Assembly (NCBI RefSeq): GCF_954871325.1
Contig: NC_088775.1
Span: 86,467,561 to 86,531,560 of the forward strand
Direction: 5' to 3'
From: Gordionus sp. m RMFG-2023
Lineage: Eukaryota > Nematomorpha > Gordioida > Chordodea > Parachordodidae
Length of the DNA: 64,000 nucleotides
In this document: in pieces, positions 25,101 through 36,000 of the stretch
How positions within the stretch are numbered: the stretch's first letter is position 1
Layout of the letters: every line of letters begins with the position of its first letter
Made by a program: the position numbers and the translations under genes
The notes under the pieces: model-generated
Seen by the model: the letters and a program-made list of their open reading frames with translations, nothing else
Database searches by the model: none
What the model was told of the DNA's origin: nothing

Positions 25101-25342
25101 ACAAAATTATATTTTTAATATTGTTTGTTGAATATGAATATTAAAAGTTTACTGCTGTTTATATTTCTGGAAATATATCACGATTAAATTTATATCCATT
25201 ATTAAATATTAAACTAATACTAACCAAAAATTATGCGTAAGAGTTTACTGCCCTTCTTGAAGCTCCTGAGGGTTTAAGTTGTAAACTATTATTAGGTGAA
25301 ATGATAAAAATGCTTTTAACGCTACAAAATATTTGTGTGCAT

Positions 25343-26397
25343 CGTTAAACGTTAATATACCCTTCCATTTAAATAATGACGGTTTAAGGCGATAATGTTA
25401 ATCATGCTATATATTAAATTAAACTTTGATATTATGAAAATTGAACATATTAAACGTTATTTGTATATATATATATATATATAAATTTACCAAAGAGATA
25501 ATATATATATATATTAATTTATCAAAGACATATATATATTTAAATCTTAAAAAAATACATTATAATAAAAAAAAACTACTACCGACGACTAGACATTCTT
25601 AAATACTACAATCGACTACTAGCGAGACCATAACAATTCTCAGTGCAATACCACCCCTCTTGCATTATGGTGGAGATTTTCTCTTCATCACTCCTCCTTT
25701 TAATTTTTCCTGAGTCAATGAAGAAACTGTTAATTATTTATATGGCACTTTTACATTCTGATTTTCGTTTGAGCTCAAATCCCCCAGCCAGGTGTTTGCC
25801 TTTATTCTTCATATATCATGTTTAATCAACTTTGATTTTCTAATATTTTTATTGGTTGATATATTTCTATTGGAAAATTTGTCATCAATTTTAAATCTGC
25901 TCTCTAAATAAGTGATTTTTAGTATCCTTCCCATTTGTAAACTTATTACTTTGTTTAATTTTTTTTATGTAGAAGTATTTTGTAGAGCAATTGCTAGTAG
26001 TTTTAATATAAATTTTGTGTTTCATTTTTGATTGTGCAAAATGAATAATATCCCGTAGATAAATTTCTTTATTAAATTAGTATAAAAGAGGGTTGGTCTT
26101 GTACTGAAAATTGTTATGGTCTCCCTAGTAGTCGGTAGTTGTATTTAAGAATGTCTTGTCGTCGGTTGTAGTTTTTTATTAAAATGTATTTTCTTTAAGA
26201 TTTAAATATCTATCTGTCTTCGGTAAATTCTATATATGTATCATTTCTTTGGTAAATTAATCTAAATATATATATATCAACTAACGTTTAATATGTTCAA
26301 TTTACATGATATCAAGGTTTAATTTAATATATCGCACGATTAACATTATAGCCTTAAACCGCCATTATTTAAATGGAAAAGTATATTAACGTTTAAC
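25343..26397. mobile_element. foldback element with arms of about 310 bp
   Basis: The left arm (about 25344-25660) is the inverted copy of the right arm (about 26088-26397). GTTAAACGTTAATATAC pairs with GTATATTAACGTTTAAC; CCATTTAAATAATGACGG pairs with the inverse near 26371; CTACTACCGACGACTAGACA pairs with a copy in 26125-26180; CCATAACAATTCTCAGTGCA pairs with 26095-26120. The roughly 430-bp loop has no convincing gene; a 60-codon frame at 25643 is not family-like. The arms differ at many positions, so the element is not new. Confidence 0.8.
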
Positions 26398-26399
26398 AC

Positions 26400-27160
26400 A
26401 TTAAACAACTTTGTTACGAATATGTAATACCTTTTATCATTTCAATTGTTTGAATGAATTATATATTTTTTTAAACTATTAATCTCAGTAAATATCCTTG
26501 ATGAAAAGCTAAATATTTTTGAAGTAATGAATGATGCCAAAAGGCTTCTTAGATTATAAGATTAAGTTGAGACACATGACATGGACATCTTCTAAGTCAA
26601 CTTTAATCATTTTAAGTTCAAATGACAAACTAATTATTAAAATTGAAAAAATTAGGCTTATTATCAATGACAAGTTCGCTATTGAATCAAATCAATATTA
26701 AAAATAGCTATCAATCTAAAGCTGTCATAAATTCCTGTCAGCAGTTGACTGTCACCGAAAATATTTTTTAAATTTGTATAAAAATTTAGTCATTTTTAGA
26801 AGCCTAATATGATATTCCAAGCAGTAGCCCTCCATCAGAGCCTCTCAGCAATTTTATTGATGCATTAAAATCGTTTCAACTTACATTAAAATTATTTAAA
26901 TATTCATAAAATTTTTAGAACTTTTTATTATAGAACTTACCTATAAGTAATTGTACAAATGAAAAATTATTTTCTACTTTGACTACCCAAAAAAGATATT
27001 TAAAGGCAACCTTGGGTCATGGGGTAGGTCTTAAATATATATAGAGTCATTTCAGATCTTTTTTTTTACATAAAATTGAATTCAAAATATTTTTATTAAA
27101 TAAAAACAAAAATTATGATAGTTTTTTTTTTATCAAGCCATAAGAGTATCCAGGATTTTT
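26400..27160. other. AT-rich intergenic DNA
   Basis: No gene or clear repeat seen. Confidence 0.4.
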
Positions 27161-27169
27161 AATAAGGGG

Positions 27170-27550
27170 GGTGACGGTTAGATAAATTTTTTTACCATGA
27201 ATTTTATTAGAGATCTTTAGGTCCACTTATTGTAGGCCTTTGGACATATTAGATTTTTATAAAAATAATTTTGGGTCTTCACTTTTTTTTTATTAATTAA
27301 AATCTTTTTTTAAAATAAATTTTGAATTATAGTCGTTATTTTAAAATGTTATGAAACTTTTACTAAATTTTCCTTTTAAATTCTCCCGTATAATAATGAT
27401 ATTTCGTATATATTTTTGAGGAGGAGAGAGGGGGGGGGGTGTAGGGTAGAGGGGGGATTTTTAATAGCTTAAAATAATATTTACAAGAACATGCAAGTGC
27501 GATGAGGGGTAAAATTTTCCCCTCTCCCATTGTTAATGCGCCTGATCTCG
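27170..27550. repeat. dispersed repeat A, copy 1
   Basis: Shares TAGGTCCACTTATTGTAGGCCTTTGG, ATTATAGTCGTTATTTTAAAA, TAGCTTAAAATAATATTTAC and ATGCGCCTG with the inverted copy at 33657-33970. It includes a run of G (27428-27437). Probably a MITE, but ends were not resolved. Related GCGCCTGAATCC / GCGTATCC-like pieces occur near 28330 and 28390. Confidence 0.65.
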
Positions 27551-29990
27551 TCAAATATTTATTGTTGCAATATATCAGAGTTTAAAATAAATCATTGATC
27601 TTTGTTATAAATTAAAGATCCCATTGTAAAGAAAAGAAGAAGATTTTGTATGCATAAAAATCACAAAGATTCTACTTTATAAGTAATTTTTTTTTGATAA
27701 ATATTGCATAAAATTGTGTAATATGAAAAAAATTGGGTCATATTAAAGCTAATAATGTATGATCAGATGAAATGTGTTTCAGGTGATTCTGATATTTCTC
27801 CAAGAGCATATAAAATAGGCTTTTCTAGATCCAAAAAATTTTGTAACAGCTCGATGTCGAAGGCTCTATTTTGTCGTGCAGGCTTTTTGCAGTTTATTTT
27901 TTCCTGTAGCACATTCAGAAAATTCTATCTATTTAGATATCTGAACATTTCATACACTATGGAAATTTTTTCTAATCACAGTCATTAATAGTGATAAATT
28001 GAATAGAATTTTTTTTGGTTGATAAAATTTTCTTATATTTATCAGTGTTTTAAGGTTAGATATAAGAAAATAAACTTTAAATTTTCTTGAGATTAAATAT
28101 TAAATGTACAAGAAATAAACATTTTAAAATTAATCATAACTTTTTACTAAAATTTAGATTAGAATATAACATATTTGAAATGGAATACTTTGCAAATCAT
28201 AATTCATGAAGCCCTTTTATATTTTTTCAAAATTCTATGTCAGAGAAATGTTATCTACAATCTCTAAGAGATTAGGAATTTCTCTGCTGGGTCAGTGGAT
28301 TTCTCTCCTTTTCCCATCCTCCCCTGGATACGCGCCTGAATCCTTTTATATTTTTAACCCCCCCCCCCCCCCTTTCCACCCCCACTTCCAATTGGTTACT
28401 CGCCTGAAATTAAATATAATTTGCTTTGGTAGAGGAAAACATTTTTTACCTCCCCTTTTTTTAAATATAATAATTTTATGATCTAATTAAAAAAATTATT
28501 AAAAATGTCAAATCTTGTATTTTAACTAGAATTAACCTGATAATATTGTTAAAAAATTTAATATATAGAGAAAGTAGAAAGAAAAGGTGAATTAGGATAT
28601 ACCTAGTCGAAGGTCGAACAAATGGACTGAAGGCCCGTTAAAGAGGGATCTGGTTGCGGGGAGGGGGAAGTTAAACCAGGCTTTTATAGGTGTGGTCACG
28701 CCCAAGAAAACTTTCTAGCTACGCCACTAATCCATACATTCTTGAATACAATTTCCGGTATAAACGTTCAAAATTAAAAGAAAATGCGTAAGCTTTAAAA
28801 ATTTTCTAAAAATTAGGGTTAACTAGTCATGAATTTTTGTAAAATTAATACGACATGATATATTCACTTGTATTTGCATATTATTTCGATTTGAGGAAAT
28901 AGAATTCAAATATTTGATAGAGATTTTAAAAATAGAAAGTAATGTTATACATGCAGAAAGAATATTAATGAGAACATTCATTTGGTGACAGTTTTTTTTG
29001 TTAATTTTGTCTTTGTCAAATTCTTATGAAACTAATTTGATCTATAAAATACTAAAGATTTTTTTAAAATTAAAACTCATAAATTTTACGAATAATTTAA
29101 GTTGTTATTTATAAAAATATATTATTACATTTAAAAATTTTAATAAAAAATATTGAGATCAAAAATCTCGAGATAGTTCTGATTTAAAATACACGGCGCC
29201 TGAAAGTAAGCCCAGTTTGCGTGCGGTCACTATCGAGAAAAACAATGTTTGGAGGGCCGGGCCAGACAAAATGTTAAAATATTTTACGGAAAGCGTCATT
29301 AAATGATTAAAAAATTTCATGAAAATATATGCTAGTTGACTCTTAATTCATTGGATATCCTTGATAATCGATTTTTCAAAACACATACCTATATTAGCCT
29401 TTACTCTACTCTATGTTCCTCCTTTAAAGCCAGTGTGGACATGGATTGGGAACTCTTTTACTCAGACTCAAGCCGAACATAGATCCACCCGGTATCTACA
29501 ATTTATAATTGATCTTTAACCGGAAGTAAAAAAAATGTCAGGTTATGCCCAAATTTATTTTTCTCTTTCATTTTAATACCTAATAATACATTAAGATACA
29601 AGTGTCACATGACTCGTTTTTTCAAATTTTATTTTTTAGATGCTTAATAAAAAAAAATAAACTCCTATTTTTACATTTATATATTTCATTCTATTCGATC
29701 GATAGTTTCAAATATCTTGCTCTTTTAATTTCTCTTTATATCAGATTTGGACTCTTAGAAACTAAACTCATAACCGAACCCGGTAAATTTTATCGAATTC
29801 AGAACCCGGTTTGAAGTAATCAATCATATGGTTTTTGAGAATGAAAGCATTTTCTTCGAAAATACTCACATCCTTTTTGTATGATATTTAGTAGGTAAAT
29901 TCTCCATGTAAAGATTATGCCTATCGTATATTGACTGTATTTGATTAGCCTTTTTTTTTTAATCTTGTCTTCTTTCTGGCTTTTAAAAAA
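27551..29990. other. AT-rich DNA with repeat pieces
   Basis: No supportable gene. It contains C-rich and GC-rich scraps (28320-28400; 28600-28735 ending CTAGCTACGCCACTAATCC; 29190-29270) that look like ends of small DNA elements. Confidence 0.4.
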
Positions 29991-29996
29991 AAATTA

Positions 29997-30217
29997 GTGA
30001 TGTTAAACGGCCCAATTTGAGCCGATTTTTAAAAACGGCTAACTCAGTGTTCTATTTAGAAAAATATTATGCAACCCCTAAAGATTTTGCTAATAGATGA
30101 CACAAAGGTTTGGACATCCATTAGCGAAATCTCGAGGCTTAGGACAAAATTTATCTGGCTAAAATATTGAATTTATTCGTTTTTAAAAACGGCTCTAATC
30201 GAGCCATTTAACAACAC
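29997..30217. mobile_element. TA-type MITE (GTGTTGTTAAACGG family)
   Basis: Starts GTGATGTTAAACGG and ends CCATTTAACAACAC, with TA on both sides. The inner arms read GAGCCGATTTTTAAAAACGGCTAA and the inverse. Non-coding. Confidence 0.8.
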
Positions 30218-30219
30218 TA

Positions 30220-30860
30220 AAAAAGATATATATAGCCCTCCTTATTTTTTAACAATTTTCTAATATTTCCTTCATTTTTAGTGAAGGGTGGCGGAAGAAC
30301 ATTTTACTCGATATCCTAGATTGTAAATATGTATATTTTGGCCAAATTATACCTATCATTTTCATTTCAATCTAAGTTATACTATCAAAATCATAATTGT
30401 TATTACATTCCATAAAAATGGATTGGTTTAAAATACCAAAAATCTTAATATCGTGGAGGAAGTTCAGCAGGAAAAAATGGCAAAAAATTTGGATACACAT
30501 GGCTCTACAGTTTGAGAGAGCTTATGAAAACATATCTAAGATACAATTTAAAGTATATATGAAAAAATAATTTTTAACCGAAAATGAAAAGACCAACTTT
30601 AAGAAGGTTTAAATGGATTTATGCAAAATGAAGCATATTTGTCAAATAAAAAAAAATATTAAAAAGAAAAGATATCAAAACATACTTATTTAAATGAAAA
30701 CATGTTTTTTTTTCATTGATTTTATATAAAATTATTATAGTAGATGGTGCTAAATATTTTGATGTTAAATTATTATTCATTTACCTTAATTAATAAAGCT
30801 AAAAGTTATTTTAAATGTAATTCCTAAAAATGTTATGTTTTTTTCCCAGGCAAACTTATT
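30220..30860. other. AT-rich intergenic DNA
   Basis: Nothing supportable seen. Confidence 0.35.
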
Positions 30861-30864
30861 AATA

Positions 30865-31110
30865 AATTATATCCATATCAAATCAACCAAGGTTTCAACC
30901 CGACCCCTTTCAATTTTTCTTAAATTTTGCATACTTAGTAGTAAATACTATATAACTAAGAAAAAAAATAACATTTTACCTTCCAAAATAGAAAAAAAGG
31001 TATTTTTTTTCAAAATTTTTTCCCTGTAGATGGATTGGATAAACATGTCTCAAGGAGTTATGACTCTTAATATGGCGGTTTATAGAGAGTTACATAGGAT
31101 GGGGGAAGTG
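30865..31110. repeat. dispersed repeat B, copy 1
   Basis: CATATCAAATCAACCAAGGTTTCAACCCGACCCC, then a conserved segment ending TACTATATAACTAAGAAAA, matches 48620-48740 in the same orientation; a later GGAGTTATGACTC-like phrase also recurs (48970). Identity unknown. Confidence 0.6.
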
Positions 31111-31319
31111 TGATTAATTTACTATAAATAAAAAAATGTCCGCTTTTAAAAATAAATTCTTTTTTACAATAATTAGCAAACATTAAAATAAAAATTTATA
31201 ATTGAAAATCAAATTTATATTTAGAGAAAAAATAATAATTTTCAAGGTTTTTATCATACGATAAATTCTGCAAATATTTATTATTGAATCAAAAGGGAAA
31301 AAAAAATCATTTTAAAATA

Positions 31320-31890
31320 TAATAGCATTTATTATTATACTTATTTATTTAGAAATTCTTATAGAATATATCAAAAATAAACTGGAAAAATGTAGTTAAT
31401 TTCTTTAAATAGCCGGTACATTCTACCCTTGGCAGCTCTATAGGGCGTACACATTGAACGTTTCTACGCAGCCTTTCAAAATGAGAAAAAATAAAACGTA
31501 ATCGCAGCTATGTTTAAATTGAACCATTAATTTTTTTTAATATGAAACGTCTAAATTCAAAACAAAAAAAAAGAATGCTGTCCAATTTAAAAGAATGCTT
31601 TTAAAAATGTATTATTTGCGTTTTGAAACCGTTGAGATGCTAAATTTGTGCCCACTTTTAGATAGTTATAAGAATCTTATTATATGTATGGGGTTAATAT
31701 GTTAAAATTTCGCATACAATTAATAATATTAATAACATTTATTATTATACTTATTTATTTAGAAATTCTTATAGAATATATATTAGAAATAGACTGAAAA
31801 AAATTGTAGTTAATTCCTTTATATAGCCGGTACATTCTGCCCTTGGCAGCTTTAGTTATTATAAGAATTTTAATTATATGTAAGGGGCTT
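31320..31890. repeat. direct repeat pair, one copy carrying a MITE
   Basis: AATAGCATTTATTATTATACTTATTTATTTAGAAATTCTTATAGAATATAT and the following GCCGGTACATTCTACCCTTGGCAGCT recur at 31731-31855. In the first copy a 213-bp element (31443-31655) interrupts the sequence after GGCAGCTCTA; the second copy runs on uninterrupted (GGCAGCTTTAGTTATTATAAGAA). Confidence 0.8.
31443..31655. mobile_element. TA-type MITE (GTGCGYACAAATTGA family), second copy
   Basis: Begins GGGCGTACACATTGAACGTTTC and ends AAATTTGTGCCCAC, homologous to 13149-13289. The neighbouring direct repeat supplies the matching empty site. Confidence 0.78.
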
Positions 31891-32295
31891 ATATGTGATC
31901 TTAAAATTCAAATTTTGGCAAAATGGAATTTTTTTAGAATTCTAATTTTTTTTTTAATTTCCATTTTCGAACCTAGGCCGGAGATTGACAAAATAAAAAA
32001 TAAATAATTTAGGTCCCACCCACCTTCATTTGATATTTATTTTTAAAGAATTTGGCCATTTTAAATAATTTTAACTATATTTTATAAGTATCTTAAAAGT
32101 ATCTCAAAAGTATCTTAAAAGTATCTCAAAAGTAAATTTAAAATATGAGCCTTCAAATGAGTTCGGAATATTTCCTTTATAGGATTTTCCACCTTGGAAT
32201 ACGTGCCTGTAATTTAAATTTATTAACCCCGACCCTTGTTTTTAATTTAGAGGAGACGACAGAATTTTCGGCGAGTTAGGTATGGGTGTTATTGA
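31891..32295. other. AT-rich DNA
   Basis: Contains a short array of AAAAGTATCTCAAAAGTATCTT near 32090-32130. No gene seen. Confidence 0.4.
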
Positions 32296-32616
32296 TATTT
32301 TTCTTTTCTTTTCTTTTCTTTTCTTTTCTTTTCTTTTCTTTTCTTTTCTTTTCTTTTCTTTTCTTTTCTTTTCTTTTCTTTTCTTTTCTTTTCTTTTCTT
32401 TTCTTTTCTTTTCTTTTCTTTTCTTTTCTTTTCTTTTCTTTTCTTTTCTTTTCTTTTCTTTTCTTTTCTTTTCTTTTCTTTTCTTTTCTTTTCTTTTCTT
32501 TTCTTTTCTTTTCTTTTCTTTTCTTTTCTTTTCTTTTCTTTTCTTTTCTTTTCTTTTCTTTTCTTTTCTTTTCTTTTCTTTTCTTTTCTTTTCTTTTCTT
32601 TTCTTTTCTTTTCTTT
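32296..32616. repeat. (TTTTC)n microsatellite
   Basis: About 320 bp of nearly perfect TTTTC pentanucleotides (over 60 units). Long open frames on both strands here come from the repeat alone. Confidence 0.97.
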
Positions 32617-33070
32617 CATAAACTAAAGTCCGGTATAAATATAAATGACAATTAAATTGAGTAGACTGTCGATCGTCAATAAAATGAAGATCCCAAAGGG
32701 GTTCGGTTCGAACAAGGGATTTTAGGGCTCTCTCCTAGTTTCGTGTCTTTTACTTTTTAGGATTTATTTTAGATCTTTTCTCTCCTGAAAACAAAGATAA
32801 TATATATTTGAACCTGTCAATATTTGTAAAGATTTTTTTTTAAATATAATTTTAAACATTTTATTTTTGTAAGGAAAAATCTAAGTAAATATTTAATGTC
32901 CCTTAACTGAACATTTTATTTTAAAATAAAAAAATTATTAACAATTTATTTATTTTATGTCCTAAATATAGCATAAAAGTAAAAATAATCAAAAAAAATT
33001 AACTGTATTTTAATTATATATTTTTTATTTTTAATATTATTTCCTTCAAATTTTAAATATTAAAATAAAA
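32617..33070. promoter_or_regulatory. upstream region of paralog A
   Basis: AT-rich leader region before the start codon at 33071. Parts resemble the region upstream of paralog B (49850-50143): both contain ATATTTAATGT, TTAACTGTATTTTTAAT-like phrases and end AAATAAAAA.ATG. This suggests the duplication included upstream sequence. No defined promoter motif can be named. Confidence 0.35.
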
Positions 33071-36000
33071 ATGAATTCGATACTTAATATAGCAATTCTT
33101 ATATTCGTTCAATTTTTTCGATCTCATTCAAATAACCAAGTGCAATCCCTAGGTTTTAATAAAATAAAAATTTTTTAAAAAATTGGTAATTATTCAAAAT
33201 AATAAAAAATATTCAAGAAATATGTGAAAAAGTCAAAAAATCTGGATATTACGATGCCAATATATTTGGATTTGAAGAAAAGTAAATAATTTATAAAATA
33301 TTTTTTTATAAAGAAAAGGGTAATATAGCGCTTAAGAAAAACAACCAATATAGGCAATTATTATTTCATCATATAGATTATATTAATTTTTCAAAGGTTG
33401 AGGGGAGATAGATGTATAATTGCACTAGTTTTAAACCATTTTAAAATCATGGTTTTTAGCCTAAGAACAATCATCTTATTACTTGGTTTTATCTATAAAA
33501 TACCCCAATGCTTAGCAGATTTCTTCGCTATGGCCTCTGTAGATTCACATTAATTAGTCTAATTTTAAGCCATTGCTTAACTATAAGTTATTGGTTAGAT
33601 AAGGGAATATTTAATGCTTGTTAGAATTATATTAAATTTTTGAATAAATTTTGCACAGGCGCATAATTATATGAAAGTGGGGGAGACCCCATTTCCAACT
33701 CCCGCAAACTTTCCTATTCTCGTAAATATCATTTTAGCTAATAATAAATTTTCCCCTACATTCCCCCTAAAGTGTATACCTTATATCACTATAAAGATAA
33801 ATTTGAAAGAAAAATTAGTAAAAGTTAATAACCTTTTAAAATAAGGACTATAATCAATATACAATATAAGCATTTTTATAAAATATAATATAGCCAAAGG
33901 CCTGCAATAAGTGGGAACTAAAGAACCTCCAATTTTATGACAGAAAAACCCATAATATTTTTCCCTCTTATAGGGAATATTCTCAATACGCCCATGATAT
34001 CACATAACTTATGATATAATTGTTTAAAAGAATAAATATTATCATTATATAAAATATTAAATATAGAAACTTAGAGATATATGTAGCGGCAGTTGAACCC
34101 TCTCTAAGAGCAATCATAAATTTGGAGGAGATATTTAAAAACGTGGGAAGTCCAGAAAATAGAGCTTATCAGGCATGTAAAAAGAAGATTCAATTCATCG
34201 AATTCGTTCAAAACGAATTTGAACCCGCTAATCTTAGGATTCGAGTTCAAAGCGATGTAATAAAAGATAAATTAATTATTTAACCATTTAGAATCGCTTG
34301 CTTGCAACATATATTTTTATTATATTTACCTTAATTAAAAGTTTTTTAAAAAAATTTGAATCTCTCTTTTTTTAACTAAAATTTATAGCTACTATTTCCT
34401 CGAAATGTAACGAAATCTTATTGTGTCAAGTATTTAGCAAATTCGATGCCTGAAATGTGCAAAACCGTTAGAGACGAAATAGGGGTAAAAAAATTTATTT
34501 TTTAGCTACTATGGAAGTTACAAATTTTCTCACTGAATTTAGCACTTAATATTTTCAAATTTTCGTGTTCAAGAGCATATGCTTGAAATCTTTAAACATT
34601 TATAATCATATCTTTTAGAAAAAATTCTATTAAAGACTTTATTCTGCCAAAAATTGTATTCCAGTATATGATTGTACTTACCCTACGAAATCTATATCAA
34701 CTTTAATTTAAAAAATATTGAAGATATCTAGACATAATAAATAGTCATAAAACTTACCCATATAAGAGTGTTTAAACTTTGAATTTAATTTACAAATAAA
34801 TGATATATATTTTAATAAAAATTAAAATTCTGTCTTGTAAAAATCATTTGAAAATTTCATCAAAACTTTATTTCGCATATAAAATTTTTAATAATTAATT
34901 ATTTCAAAAGATTTTTTGTCTATAGATGTAGGATAAAATTTTAACCATCTAGTAGATTTAATTTTAAAATGAGATTAAGTGATTTTCCAAGCCCCGGGGT
35001 TTACCTAACCCCAGCTTTCCCTTCATCATGCTGAAATCAGACAAAATCTGTTTTTTTTTTAAAAAATTTACTCCTATAAATAATTTGAAATTTCAAAGAT
35101 TTGAGGTGGGAAAAAATAGTGAGAAAATTATAAACCTTTATTTCATTTTTTAATTTTATATGCTTTCCCTGACAATGATAACTAAAATATCGAAACGTCA
35201 TTTTTAAATTTATATTTTTCGTCAAACGTATTTTGCCCTTTTAAAAAATATACATAGTGTTGTTAAACGGCTCATTTTGAGCCGATTTTTAAAAACGTCT
35301 AACTCAATATTTTAGCCAGAAAATATTGCCTAAGCCTCGAGATTTCGCCAATAGATATCCAAACCTTTGTTATCGTGGAAATGTTTAAAACAAAAAATAT
35401 AAGACAAAAATTTCTAATAAATTATTAAGTGGGATTATTTAACGTTATTTTTTTTTTATCAAAGGGTAAATTAAGATTTCTTTTGGGAATTTCTTTATTT
35501 TTAAAGAAAATATATAATTAATATAATAGTATAATTTGTACAAAATCATTTAAGTTCATAGTAAAGACTAGTGTAATGATAATTAGATTAGTAGAGTAAC
35601 TAGAGATTTGACCGTGCCAAGGTCAGTTAAATATACAATATTGACATATTTTATTAGCCCAGGCCAAAAAACAAAAATTAAATTTAACTGCCCGTTTAAA
35701 AATAAAATTATTATTATTAGTTCTATTGACTAATATTATATAGTTATATTCAGAATAAAATCGTTTTTTTTGATAGTTTTAAAAAGGATATTACTGTATT
35801 AGTTAAAATTATAAATATACATTTCAAGACATATTTTTGTGTCACTTTGAAGTTTTATTTAAGTTTTGTCATTGACATCATGTCGTTTTATTTTTATTCT
35901 TATATTGCAAGGATTTCGGACTTATTTAATATTTTCCATTTTCCGTTATAGTCATTATACTTATGAAGGAAATAAAAATTATAATAAAGTTTTGCTAATT

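Larger units (their letters stand above)
21576..25105 (+). mobile_element. LTR retrotransposon fossil, plus strand, gag-protease only
   Basis: LTRs at 21581-22036 and 24645-25100 are both 456 bp and differ at only about eight positions (just under 2 percent), so the insertion is young. Ends are TG...CA. The 5-bp target duplication is ACAAA (21576-21580, 25101-25105). Directly after the left LTR the sequence TGGTGGCAGCATCC is a primer-binding site, probably tRNA-Leu type. The 2.6-kb interior carries gag and an aspartic protease. I recognise no reverse transcriptase, RNase H or integrase core, so it is broken or non-autonomous, with about one major loss. Confidence 0.9.

Noticed and set aside
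32242-32626. Open frames encoding poly(KEKKR) or poly(FSFLF)
   Set aside because: Produced entirely by the TTTTC microsatellite.
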